Origin: Vulcanimicrobiota bacterium | GTDB taxonomy: Bacteria > Vulcanimicrobiota > Vulcanimicrobiia > Vulcanimicrobiales > Vulcanimicrobiaceae | Assembly (NCBI GenBank): GCA_019247395.1 | Contig: JAFAOZ010000127.1 | Location: 1 to 9,976, forward strand | DNA: 9,976 nt | Direction: 5' to 3' | In this document: piece by piece, positions 1-7,226 of the stretch | How the letters are laid out: every line of letters begins with the position of its first letter | Numbering within the stretch: position 1 is the first letter of the stretch | Program-made: the position numbers and the translations under genes | Notes under the pieces: model-generated | The model's database searches: none | What the model was told of the DNA's origin: nothing | Seen by the model: only the letters and a program-made list of their open reading frames with translations

Positions 1-572
1 CGAGAGATCGCATCGGGCAGGACGCGTCCATCGGCCGTTTCGACGACGTGAATAACGGCGGCTTCGGAACCGCCTTCGGAAATTCCGTAAGCAACTCGGC
101 TGCCGTCGAGCGACGGCTGAAAATAGTTGATCGTAAAATGCTTGCCCGAGGTCGCGAGCGATTGCGGATCTACCAGCGCGCGCTCGTCGCCGCCTTCGAC
201 GTTTCGAACGTAGAGCTTCGGCGAATTATCGCCGGGCTTCAGCTTGAGATAAAAGTAGTACGGTCCGTCGCGGGTGACGCCGGAAACGGAGCTGCCGGCA
301 TTATCGAGCGCCGCAATGCGATCGAAGAGCTGCTGTCGCGGCGTGCCGAGGTTGCCCAAGACGGCGCGCGCATATTGATTCTGTTCCCTAAAAAAGTTGA
401 TGACGACCGGATCGTTCATGTTTTCGAAGTACCGGTATGGATCGGTGACAGATATTCCGTAGCGCGTCACGCCGACCGGCCGTGCGGCCGGGACGGGCGG
501 TGGTGTCGGAAAGGCCGCGACGGCAAGCAGTGCAACGCTAAGAAGTACGACGGCAATTCGTGACATGGCCAT
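1..572 (-). CDS. Prolyl oligopeptidase family (S9) serine peptidase, N-terminal part, runs off left edge
   Basis: Reading the minus strand from ATG at 572 gives an open frame of 190 codons with no stop before the edge. It begins [20 protein letters not shown], a short positive start followed by a hydrophobic stretch and then a Pro-rich segment, which fits a signal peptide and export to the periplasm. Next comes the S9A N-terminal signature: a [13 protein letters not shown] motif, then a [13 protein letters not shown] helix and a QLFDRIAAL segment, followed by beta-propeller-like text such as [19 protein letters not shown]. In this family the N-terminal propeller gates a C-terminal alpha/beta-hydrolase domain that cleaves after proline in short peptides. 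The hydrolase domain with its Ser-Asp-His triad lies outside the window and cannot be checked. A second in-frame ATG at 566 is an alternative start. The gene is divergent from the carboxylase operon. Family assignment is good; substrate unknown. Confidence 0.85.
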   Translation of the reverse strand, partial: MAMSRIAVVLLSVALLAVAAFPTPPPVPAARPVGVTRYGISVTDPYRYFENMNDPVVINFFREQNQYARAVLGNLGTPRQQLFDRIAALDNAGSSVSGVTRDGPYYFYLKLKPGDNSPKLYVRNVEGGDERALVDPQSLATSGKHFTINYFQPSLDGSRVAYGISEGGSEAAVIHVVETADGRVLPDAIS

Positions 573-658
573 TTTTATTCAACGGCCGCTATGACGCGCC
601 TACTGCGAAGGTCCCCCTTTCGAGGAGCCTCGCGCCGATTCGTGCAAAGCTATTTCAC

Positions 659-2212
659 GTGAAGGGGCGCGCGGAAAAATACGACGAGCTCGCGCGTAAA
701 CGCGAGCTCTCCGAGATGCCGGCGGGCGCTGAGGCGGTCCAGAAGCAGCACCAGCGCGGAAAGCGCTCGGCGCGCGAGCGCGTGGATGCACTCGTCGACG
801 ATGGATCGTTCGTCGAGTTTGACCGTTTCGTGGAGCACCGCACCAACGCGTTCGGACTCGACGAAAAAGAGTTTCTCGGCGATGGCGTCATCACGGGTCG
901 TGCGACGATCGACGGCCGCCAGATCTTTCTCTTCTCGCAAGACTTTTCGGTGCTCGGCGGCTCCTTAGGCGAGGCGTTCGCCGAAAAGATTTGCAAGGTG
1001 ATGGATCTTGCCGTTCGCACCGGCTCGCCGGTGATCGGGATCAACGACTCGGGCGGCGCGCGCATTCAAGAGGGGGTCGTTTCGCTCGGCGGTTACGCCG
1101 AGATCTTTTGGCGCAACGTTCAGGCAAGCGGGGTCGTCCCTCAACTCAGTCTCATCGCGGGACCGTGTGCCGGCGGCGCAGTTTACTCTCCCGCAATCAC
1201 CGACTTTATCTTGATGACCGAGAAGATCTCGCAAATGTTCATCACCGGACCGGAAATCATCAAGACGGTTACAGGCGAGGACGTCACCTTCGAACAACTC
1301 GGCGGCGCGACCACCCACGCGACGAAAAGCGGCGTCGCACACCTCGTTGCAACGGACGAGGATAACTTGGTCGAGTTGACGCGGGCGCTCTTCTCCTTCA
1401 TTCCGCAGAATAATCGCGAGCTGCCGACGCAGTACGACTGCGACGACGATCCGCATCGAATAGTGCACGCGCTCGACGACGTGGTCCCCGACTCGCCGAA
1501 CAAACCGTACGACATGCACCAAGTAATCGAAGCCGTTGTGGACTACGGCGACTTCTTGGAGATCTTGCCGCATTACGCCGAGAATATTATCTGTGGATTC
1601 GGACGGATCAACGGCGCAACCGTGGGGATCACGGGAAACCAACCCAGCGTGCTCGCAGGCGTGCTCGACACCCGATCGTCGGTGAAGGCGGCGCGCTTCA
1701 TCCGGTTTTGCGACGCCTTCAATATCCCGCTCGTGACGTTTGTGGACGTGCCCGGCTTTTTGCCCGGCACCGATCAGGAGTATGGCGGCATCATTCTGCA
1801 CGGCGCGAAGCTGCTCTATGCCTTTGCGGAAGCGACGGTTCCGAAGATCACGATCATCACTCGCAAGGCGTACGGCGGCGCATACGACGTGATGGCGAGC
1901 AAACATATTCGTGCGGACGTCAACTTGGCGTGGCCGACGGCGGAGATTGCCGTGATGGGCGCCGAGGGTGCGGTCAAAACGATCTTCCGGCGGGAGATCG
2001 CCGCGTCGAAAGACGGCGAAGCGAAGACGCGCGAGCTCATCGATGAGTACACCGAGCGCTTCGCGAACGCGTATATCGCCGCCCAACGCGGGTACGTCGA
2101 CGACGTCATCGAAGCCCGCAAGACGCGTAGCGCCATTGCCACCGCGCTGCACATGCTTTCGAAGAAGCGCGTCGCGCGGCCGAAACGCAAGCACGGCAAC
2201 ATTCCGCTGTAA
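659..2212 (+). CDS. pccB: Acyl-CoA (propionyl-CoA) carboxylase, carboxyltransferase beta subunit
   Basis: This biotin-dependent carboxyltransferase subunit moves the carboxyl group from biotin to an acyl-CoA, probably propionyl-CoA, giving (S)-methylmalonyl-CoA. With GTG at 659 it is 517 aa, close to the usual 510-530 aa. An early [19 protein letters not shown] motif is followed by [19 protein letters not shown]. The N-terminal crotonase-like domain carries [16 protein letters not shown] (from residue 168). The C-terminal domain carries [19 protein letters not shown] and [11 protein letters not shown], and the protein ends in the typical KHGNIPL. Asp410 in GGAYDVM matches the residue (Asp422 in Streptomyces PccB) linked to propionyl-CoA over acetyl-CoA preference. 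The frame is open back to GTG 560, but that would add 33 non-family residues and overlap the divergent peptidase start, so 659 is preferred. No strong Shine-Dalgarno precedes either. Methylmalonyl-CoA decarboxylase alpha is the alternative; the nearby biotin carboxylase argues for an ATP-dependent carboxylase. Confidence 0.93.
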   Translation: MKGRAEKYDELARKRELSEMPAGAEAVQKQHQRGKRSARERVDALVDDGSFVEFDRFVEHRTNAFGLDEKEFLGDGVITGRATIDGRQIFLFSQDFSVLGGSLGEAFAEKICKVMDLAVRTGSPVIGINDSGGARIQEGVVSLGGYAEIFWRNVQASGVVPQLSLIAGPCAGGAVYSPAITDFILMTEKISQMFITGPEIIKTVTGEDVTFEQLGGATTHATKSGVAHLVATDEDNLVELTRALFSFIPQNNRELPTQYDCDDDPHRIVHALDDVVPDSPNKPYDMHQVIEAVVDYGDFLEILPHYAENIICGFGRINGATVGITGNQPSVLAGVLDTRSSVKAARFIRFCDAFNIPLVTFVDVPGFLPGTDQEYGGIILHGAKLLYAFAEATVPKITIITRKAYGGAYDVMASKHIRADVNLAWPTAEIAVMGAEGAVKTIFRREIAASKDGEAKTRELIDEYTERFANAYIAAQRGYVDDVIEARKTRSAIATALHMLSKKRVARPKRKHGNIPL

Positions 2213-2230
2213 GCCTACGCAGAGAGAACT

Positions 2231-2779
2231 ATGCCTGAGAACATCGACGTCGATACGGATAATTTAAGGGAGAGAATCGCCGAGGAGCACGAGCACAGCG
2301 GCGAAGGCTGGATTCGCTTCGTCGGCCTGAGCGCCGCCCTCTTTGCCGTTATCGCTGCAATCGGGGCGTTGCGGTCGGGCGACTTGATCAACGAAGCGCT
2401 GATCCACCAGATTCAAGCCTCGGATACCTGGAACGAGTATCAAGCGTCCCGTCAAAAAGAACACATCTACACGGTCGCTGCGGACGGCATTGCGGACGGC
2501 CGTTCCCGTAACGCTGCGAGACTGGGTTCGTACCGCAGCGAAATCGCGAGAGAGGCCGCAAAAGAGACGCCGCTCGCGTCGAAGGCCCGAGCCCTCGAGG
2601 AAGATTCTGCCGGCGAGGTCGCGCGCCATCACGCCTTCGAATACGCGGTCGCCCTTCTGCAGGTGGGCATCGCGCTTGGCGCCGTTGCGGCGCTGGCCCG
2701 CTCGAAGCCGGCGTGGTATATCAGCTTGGCGGCGGGCGCCGTCGGCATCTTCTTCTTTATCAGGGGATTCGCACTGTGA
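2231..2779 (+). CDS. DUF4337-like membrane protein
   Basis: This 182-aa protein has three likely membrane segments: residues about 27-47, 134-156 and 160-178. Between the first and second lies a hydrophilic stretch of roughly 85 residues that includes SDTWNEYQASRQKEHIY and a charged helical run with many Arg, Glu and Ala. This layout, with one N-terminal helix, a soluble helical middle containing a D-x-W-x-x-Y-Q-A motif and two C-terminal helices, is what I know from the DUF4337 family, whose function is undetermined. The ATG at 2231 follows a purine-rich GCAGAGAGAACT and starts 18 nt after the carboxylase stop. The stop overlaps the fabI start by 4 nt (GTGA). Its position between two subunits of one enzyme suggests co-expression with the carboxylase. 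A role in membrane attachment or in organising acyl-CoA enzymes would be speculation. The existence of the gene is well supported; the function is not known. Confidence 0.85.
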   Translation: MPENIDVDTDNLRERIAEEHEHSGEGWIRFVGLSAALFAVIAAIGALRSGDLINEALIHQIQASDTWNEYQASRQKEHIYTVAADGIADGRSRNAARLGSYRSEIAREAAKETPLASKARALEEDSAGEVARHHAFEYAVALLQVGIALGAVAALARSKPAWYISLAAGAVGIFFFIRGFAL

Positions 2780-3552
2780 AATTGCTCGAAGGAAAACGCG
2801 CGCTCGTAACCGGGGTCGCAAATCGGTGGTCCATCGCAACGGGCATAGCCCGGAAGCTCCACGAGCACGGCGCGCTCCTTGCATTCACGTATCAAGGTGA
2901 ACGGGTGCGCGACGAGGTGGACAAGCTCGCGGCCGAGCTGGGCGCCGCGCCAACGTTTGAATGCGACGTTTCAAACGATGACTCGCTTCGGGCAATGCGA
3001 AAGCGGCTCGACGCGGATTTCGGCAAGCTGGACGCGCTCGTCCACTCCATTGCCTTCGCAAATAAGGAAGATCTCGCCGGAAAAGTTTTCGATACGTCGC
3101 GTCCCGGCTTCGCGCTCGCGCTCGACGTTTCGTCGTTTTCACTCATCGCGCTCGTGCAGACACTGCGCGATTCGTTCAACGACGGTGCCTCGATCATGGC
3201 GCTCACCTATCTCGGCGCGACGCAGATCGTGCCGAACTATAACTTAATGGGCATTGCCAAGGCGGCGCTCGAGGCCTCGGTACGCTATTTGGCCTTCGAT
3301 TTGGGAGACCGAAGCATTCGCGTCAACGCGATTTCGGCAGGGCCCATCAAAACCGCGAGTTCCCGGCAGGTCGGCGGATTTTCGCGGATACTCGACCTCG
3401 TGCCAAAGGCCGCGCCGCTGCACCGCAACGTTACGGCCGATGACGTCGGTAACATGGCGGTCTTCTTGGCTTCGGATCTGGCGAGCGCGGTAACGGCGGA
3501 CGTGCACTTCGTCGATGCCGGATACCACGCAATGGGGCTGTTTGCTGAATAA
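2776..3552 (+). CDS. fabI: Enoyl-[acyl-carrier-protein] reductase (NADH), FabI type
   Basis: FabI performs the last step of each fatty-acid elongation cycle in the cytosol, reducing trans-2-enoyl-ACP to acyl-ACP with NAD(P)H. The 258-aa protein has the usual family length. The cofactor motif is a variant of the classic SDR glycine motif: VTGVANRWSIATGIARKL (residues 11-28). The FabI catalytic pair is present as Tyr145 (in TYLGA), Tyr155 and Lys162 (PNYNLMGIAKAALEASVRYLA region), which matches Tyr146, Tyr156 and Lys163 of E. coli. The GPIKTASS segment and the VHFVDAGYHAMG C-terminus are also typical. HSIAFAN has Ala93 where E. coli has Gly93; Ala is common in other FabIs. The GTG at 2776 is chosen because the family starts right before KLLEGKRALVTG, and an AGGGGA Shine-Dalgarno sits at 2762-2767. 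It overlaps the upstream stop by 4 nt, suggesting coupled translation. FabI in a propionyl-CoA operon is unusual. Confidence 0.95.
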   Translation: MKLLEGKRALVTGVANRWSIATGIARKLHEHGALLAFTYQGERVRDEVDKLAAELGAAPTFECDVSNDDSLRAMRKRLDADFGKLDALVHSIAFANKEDLAGKVFDTSRPGFALALDVSSFSLIALVQTLRDSFNDGASIMALTYLGATQIVPNYNLMGIAKAALEASVRYLAFDLGDRSIRVNAISAGPIKTASSRQVGGFSRILDLVPKAAPLHRNVTADDVGNMAVFLASDLASAVTADVHFVDAGYHAMGLFAE

Positions 3553-5191
3553 GCTCTTGGTGGCGAACCGCGGCGAGATCGCGGTTCGCGTCATTCGGAC
3601 CGCGCGCGAGATGGGCATTGCGACGGTTGCGGTCTATTCAGACGCCGATCAGAATGCGCTGCACGTGCAGCTTGCCGACGAAGCGTACCGGCTCGGTCCG
3701 GCAGCACCGGCCCAAAGCTATCTCGACGTTGAGAGGCTGATCGAATGCGCGCGCAAGTCGGGCGCCGACGCGATTCACCCAGGTTACGGTTTCCTGGCCG
3801 AGAACGCCGCCTTTGCGCGGCGCGTGGTTCAAGCGGGCCTGATCTGGATCGGGCCGCATGCCGACGCGATCGACGCGATGGGCGACAAGCTGCGTGCGCG
3901 CCGCGCGATGGAAGCGGCCGGAGTCCCCTTCGTGCCGGGCGGCACCGAACCGATTGTGAACGTTGCCGAGGCGCGCGCAGCCGCGCAACAATACGGCCTC
4001 CCGCTCGCGCTCAAGGCGGCCGGCGGCGGGGGCGGCAAGGGATTGAAGGTCGCGCGGACGCTCGACGAGATTGAATCGGCCTTCGAGACGGCGCGCCGCG
4101 AAGCCGAAGCGTACTTCAAAAACGGCACGATCTATGCCGAGCGGTATCTCGAGAATCCCAAGCACGTCGAACTGCAGCTGCTTGCCGATAAGCACGGCAG
4201 CGTCGTCCACGTCGGCGAGCGCGACTGCTCGCTGCAGCGGCGCCATCAAAAACTCTGGGAAGAAGCGCCGCCGCAAGTTTCGGAGCGCGTGCGCGAGACG
4301 ATGCGCGAAGCCGGCATACGCGCAGCAAAGGCAATCGGCTACGACTCCGCCGGAACGATGGAATGCCTCGTCGCGGGCGACACGTTTTATTTTCTCGAGA
4401 TGAACACGCGCATTCAGGTCGAGCACACCGTAAGCGAGATGATCTCCGGCTTGGATTTGGTACGCGAGCAGATTCGCGTCGCCGCCGGCGAGCCGTTAGG
4501 ATTTGCGCAAAAGGACGTCATCTTTCGCGGCTTTTCGATTGAGGCGCGCGTCAACGCCGAAGATCCGGCGCAAGATTTTCGCCCGGCCCCTGGGACGATC
4601 GTCGCGTATCGCGAGCCGGCGGGGCCGGGCGTTCGCGTCGATTCCGCCGCATACCAAGGCTGGACGATTCCGCGCGAGTACGACTCGCTCGTTGCGAAGC
4701 TCATCGTTTGGGCGCCGACGCGCGAACGGGCGATCGCGCGTTTGCGGCGCGCGATCGACGAGTACGTGATCCTGGGAGTTCCAACGACACTGCCGCTGCT
4801 GCGCGCACTCTGCGACCAGCCTGCGGTTGCCGATGCAAGTTACGGCACCGCGACGTTGGAAGCGTTCGCTCGGGAGTGGAAGCCTAGACCGACGTGGGCG
4901 CCGCGCTCCCCCCAGCGAGGAGAGAGGCGGACGGCGCCGCGATTGGGCTCGCTTCGTAGAGGCAGCAACTCGGCGGGCGGTAATACCGTTCTATCGCCGA
5001 TGCACGGCCTGATCGTCGAACTTCGCGTCGCGGAGGGCGACCGCGTAGGCGAGGGTCAAGTAGTAGCGGTGATCGAGGCGATGAAGATGATGAACGAGAT
5101 TCGCGCGCATCGTGACGGCACGGTCGGTGACGTGATGGTTGCCGCGGGCTCCAGTGTGGAGAGCGGTTCGCCGTTATTGAGTATCGGGTGA
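3542..5191 (+). CDS. pccA: Acyl-CoA carboxylase alpha subunit: biotin carboxylase fused to biotin carrier domain
   Basis: This subunit uses ATP and bicarbonate to carboxylate biotin on its own carrier domain, which then delivers CO2 to the beta subunit at 659-2212. With TTG at 3542 it is 549 aa. The N-terminus is KLLVANRGEIAVRVIRTARE, followed by the ATP-grasp domain: Lys116, Lys158, the glycine loop AAGGGGGKGLK, GERDCSLQRRHQKLWEEAP with His235 and Lys237, and EMNTRIQVEH with Glu286, Asn288 and Arg290. These agree with E. coli AccC numbering within one or two residues. After about residue 445 comes an Arg/Pro-rich linker, then a biotinyl domain with EAMKMMNE. Lys515, 34 residues from the end, is the expected biotinylation site. 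An in-frame ATG at 3515 would overlap fabI by 38 nt and add nine non-family residues; TTG 3542 overlaps by 11 nt and fits the family start better. Neither has a strong Shine-Dalgarno. Confidence 0.94.
   Translation: MLNKLLVANRGEIAVRVIRTAREMGIATVAVYSDADQNALHVQLADEAYRLGPAAPAQSYLDVERLIECARKSGADAIHPGYGFLAENAAFARRVVQAGLIWIGPHADAIDAMGDKLRARRAMEAAGVPFVPGGTEPIVNVAEARAAAQQYGLPLALKAAGGGGGKGLKVARTLDEIESAFETARREAEAYFKNGTIYAERYLENPKHVELQLLADKHGSVVHVGERDCSLQRRHQKLWEEAPPQVSERVRETMREAGIRAAKAIGYDSAGTMECLVAGDTFYFLEMNTRIQVEHTVSEMISGLDLVREQIRVAAGEPLGFAQKDVIFRGFSIEARVNAEDPAQDFRPAPGTIVAYREPAGPGVRVDSAAYQGWTIPREYDSLVAKLIVWAPTRERAIARLRRAIDEYVILGVPTTLPLLRALCDQPAVADASYGTATLEAFAREWKPRPTWAPRSPQRGERRTAPRLGSLRRGSNSAGGNTVLSPMHGLIVELRVAEGDRVGEGQVVAVIEAMKMMNEIRAHRDGTVGDVMVAAGSSVESGSPLLSIG
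4897..4941. repeat. Possible degenerate repeat inside the carboxylase linker
   Basis: A 9-bp direct repeat, GGCGCCGCG, occurs at 4897-4905 and again at 4933-4941, 36 nt apart. Between them lies CTCCCCCCAGCGAGGAGAG, with a short inverted core (CTCC at 4906-4909 and GGAG at 4919-4922). The stretch encodes the Arg/Pro-rich linker between the biotin carboxylase and carrier domains. It looks more like an intergenic palindromic repeat than like the surrounding conserved coding sequence. Only one copy is visible in the window, so its repeat status is inferred. Confidence 0.3.
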
Positions 5192-5196
5192 CGCAT

Positions 5197-5202
5197 AGGT
5201 GA
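5197..5202 (+). promoter_or_regulatory. Ribosome binding site of the mutase gene
   Basis: AGGTGA ends 10 nt before the ATG at 5213. It lies in the 21-nt gap after the biotin carboxylase stop and is among the clearest Shine-Dalgarno sequences in the window. It supports the chosen start of the mutase. Confidence 0.6.
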
Positions 5203-5212
5203 CACGTAGTAG

Positions 5213-6790
5213 ATGGCGCGCGAGATAAACGACTCGGGGATTCCGATTCAAAGCGTGTACGACGCGGTCGAAGGGCCGGCGGCGGAACTCGGCGAGCCGG
5301 GTGCATTCCCGTTCGGGCGCGGCATCCGAAAAGATATGTACCGCGGACGGCTCTGGACGATGCGGCAGTACGCGGGCTTCGGAACTGCGGCGGAATCGAA
5401 TGCGCGGTACCGTTATTTGCTCGCGCGCGGGCAGACGGGGCTATCGGTCGCGTTCGATCTGCCGACGCAGCTCGGCTACGACTCGGATGCGCCGCAGGCG
5501 CGCGGTGAGGTCGGCAAGGTCGGCGTTGCAATCGATTCGGTCGACGACATGGAGACGCTGCTGGACGGCGTTCCGCTCGATCGCGTCACCGTTTCGATGA
5601 CGATCAATGCGCCGGCGGCGATTCTGCTCGCGCTGCTCCTTGCGGTCGCGCGTCGCCGCGACATTCCGTTCGAAAAACTCGGCGGCACCGTGCAGAACGA
5701 CGTGCTCAAAGAGTACGTGGCACGCGGCACATACATTTATCCGCCGAAGCCGTCGATGCGCTTGGTGACGGACGTTATGTCGTACTGCGCCCGTGAGGTT
5801 CCGCAGTGGAATACGATCTCGATCTCCGGTTATCACATTCGCGAAGCGGGTTCGACCGCAATCGAAGAGGTCGCCTTCACGCTCGCGAACGGCAAAGCGT
5901 ATCTGCGGGCCGCACAATCTGCCGGGATTGCACTCGATGAGGTCGCTCCGCGTATCTCGTTCTTTTGGAACGCGCACAACGACTTCTTCGAAGAGATCGC
6001 CAAGTTCCGCGCGGCGCGATATCTCTGGGCACAGATCACACGCGATGAGTTCGAATTGCGCGATCCGCGTTCGCAGATGTTGCGGTTCCACACGCAGACC
6101 GGTGGCTCAACCTTGACGGCACAAGAACCGGAGAACAACGTCGTGCGCGTGACGCTGCAGGCGCTGGCTGCCGTTCTCGGGGGAACCCAGTCGCTGCATA
6201 CCAACGGTAAGGACGAAGCGCTCGCGCTGCCGACCGCCGATGCAGCAAAGACGGCATTGCGCACGCAGCAAATCATTGCGTACGAGTCGGGTGTCGCCGA
6301 CGTCGTCGACCCGATGGCGGGATCGTTTTACGTTGAGACGCTCACGCGCGAACTGATCGACCGGTCGCGGCGCATCATCGCCGAGATCGATGCGATGGGC
6401 GGAAGCGTCGCGGCGATCGAAAGCGGCTGGATGCAAGCCCAAATCGCCGAGTCGGCGTACCTGGCACAACAAGCGATCGAGCGCGGCGAACGGATCGTCG
6501 TCGGCGTCAATCGCTTTGCCGAGAACGAAGGCGGCGCGACGATCGAGCTTCAGCGCGTCGACGATCGTGTCGAGCACGAACAAGTCGAGCGCCTTTCACG
6601 ATTTCGCGCCGCGCGCGATGCCGCCGCGGTCGAACGCGAACTCGCGCGGCTTGCGAGCGCCGCATCGGGAACCGAAAACCTCATGCCCTTCTTTATCGAT
6701 GCCGTTGACGCGGGCGTAACGCTGGGCGAAATCTGCAACGTCTTGCGCGAGATCTTTGGGACGTATCGTTCCAAGGAAGTCGTTGCGTAG
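5213..6790 (+). CDS. Methylmalonyl-CoA mutase, catalytic (large) subunit without B12-binding domain
   Basis: The 525-aa protein is the substrate-binding TIM-barrel part of a cobalamin-dependent acyl-CoA mutase, which interconverts (R)-methylmalonyl-CoA and succinyl-CoA. Residues match Propionibacterium shermanii MCM with a constant offset of 36: Tyr53 (Tyr89) in MRQYAGF, Gln161 (Gln197) in TVQND, Arg171 (Arg207) in EYVARGT, and Tyr207-His208 (Tyr243-His244) in ISISGYH. Tyr plus Arg at the first and third of these sites indicates methylmalonyl-CoA; isobutyryl-CoA mutases have Phe and Gln there. Other family text includes [39 protein letters not shown] and [14 protein letters not shown]. The protein stops at YRSKEVVA, before any DxHxxG cobalamin-binding domain, so a separate small subunit is needed and none is in the window. 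The stop overlaps the epimerase start by 1 nt. Confidence 0.95.
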   Translation: MAREINDSGIPIQSVYDAVEGPAAELGEPGAFPFGRGIRKDMYRGRLWTMRQYAGFGTAAESNARYRYLLARGQTGLSVAFDLPTQLGYDSDAPQARGEVGKVGVAIDSVDDMETLLDGVPLDRVTVSMTINAPAAILLALLLAVARRRDIPFEKLGGTVQNDVLKEYVARGTYIYPPKPSMRLVTDVMSYCAREVPQWNTISISGYHIREAGSTAIEEVAFTLANGKAYLRAAQSAGIALDEVAPRISFFWNAHNDFFEEIAKFRAARYLWAQITRDEFELRDPRSQMLRFHTQTGGSTLTAQEPENNVVRVTLQALAAVLGGTQSLHTNGKDEALALPTADAAKTALRTQQIIAYESGVADVVDPMAGSFYVETLTRELIDRSRRIIAEIDAMGGSVAAIESGWMQAQIAESAYLAQQAIERGERIVVGVNRFAENEGGATIELQRVDDRVEHEQVERLSRFRAARDAAAVERELARLASAASGTENLMPFFIDAVDAGVTLGEICNVLREIFGTYRSKEVVA

Positions 6791-7182
6791 TGGAAATCGA
6801 TCACGTCGCGATCGTCGTCAAAGACCTGGATGCCACGCTGCGACTCTACACGCAGACCCTCGGCTTCAAAGAAGTCTTTCGCGAGGTCGTCTACGACCAA
6901 GGCGTCGAGACCGTCGGCTTGCAGGCCGGCGGATCGTTCATCGAGCTGCTCCGCCCCCTCGATGAGAGTTCGCCGATCGCGCGGTACCGCGGCGACGCCG
7001 AAACGAAACTGCATCACACCGCGTACCGCGTCGCCGACATTGAAGGGACGCTCGCAGAGCTCAAGGCGGCCGGCGTGAGGCTCATCGACGAGCGCCCGCG
7101 CAAAGGCGCGCACGGCAGCCGTATCGCGTTTTTGCACCCAAAGGCAACCGGCGGCGTCCTCATCGAACTCTGCCAGAGGTGA
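6790..7182 (+). CDS. mce: Methylmalonyl-CoA epimerase
   Basis: This 130-aa VOC-superfamily metalloenzyme converts (S)-methylmalonyl-CoA, the carboxylase product, to the (R) form used by the mutase. The start is EIDHVAIVVKDLDATLRLY, and the second beta-alpha-beta-beta-beta unit has HHTAYRVADIEGTLAELKAA. Near the end are ERPRKGAHGSRIAFLHP and ATGGVLIELC, typical of bacterial epimerases. Likely metal ligands are His5, Glu52 (in FIELL), His76 and Glu126 (in LIELC). The P. shermanii enzyme uses His-Gln-His-Glu at the matching places. The GTG at 6790 shares one base with the mutase stop (TAGTG) and is preceded by AAGGAAG at 6773-6779, ten nt upstream. It is the last gene of the propionate module. 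Function is secure from sequence plus context. Confidence 0.94.
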   Translation: MEIDHVAIVVKDLDATLRLYTQTLGFKEVFREVVYDQGVETVGLQAGGSFIELLRPLDESSPIARYRGDAETKLHHTAYRVADIEGTLAELKAAGVRLIDERPRKGAHGSRIAFLHPKATGGVLIELCQR

Positions 7183-7189
7183 CCTTCTC

Positions 7190-7214
7190 TCACCCTTCGA
7201 CAAGCTCAGGGTGA
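7190..7214. repeat. 25-bp hairpin repeat (CACCCTTCGACAAGCTCAGGGTG type)
   Basis: TCACCCT at 7190-7196 pairs perfectly with AGGGTGA at 7208-7214 around an 11-nt loop, TCGACAAGCTC. From memory, CCCTTCGACAAGCTCAGGG is a dispersed intergenic palindrome in many unrelated bacterial genomes and is often mistranslated as VTLSLSKG. It sits in the 44-nt gap between the epimerase and the TonB-like gene. No T-run follows, so it is not a standard intrinsic terminator, though it could protect the operon's 3' end. Confidence 0.7.
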
Positions 7215-7226
7215 CAAAGTAATACG

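Noticed and set aside
48..563. Plus-strand open frame of 171 codons at the left edge
   Set aside because: Its translation has no family features, while the opposite strand reads as a prolyl oligopeptidase N-terminus with a signal peptide.
621..632. CGAGG-AG-CCTCG inverted repeat in the peptidase-carboxylase spacer
   Set aside because: A 5-bp stem with a 2-nt loop is too short to stand out in GC-rich DNA.
965..2194. Minus-strand open frame of 409 codons
   Set aside because: It is antisense to the well-conserved carboxyltransferase; long shadow frames are expected in GC-rich coding DNA and the translation is Arg/His-rich without motifs.
2713..2775. ATG at 2713 as the start of fabI
   Set aside because: It would add 21 residues before the conserved KLLEGKRALVTG start and overlap most of a DUF4337 membrane helix; the GTG at 2776 has a good Shine-Dalgarno.
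3638..4426. Minus-strand open frame of 262 codons
   Set aside because: It lies opposite the conserved ATP-grasp domain of the biotin carboxylase and shows no recognisable domain.
5213..6790. Isobutyryl-CoA or ethylmalonyl-CoA mutase
   Set aside because: Tyr53 and Arg171 match methylmalonyl-CoA mutase rather than the Phe/Gln pair of isobutyryl-CoA mutase, and the carboxylase and epimerase neighbours agree.
7190..7214. Intrinsic terminator after the epimerase
   Set aside because: The stem is present, but the sequence after it (CAAAGTAATAC) has no T-run.
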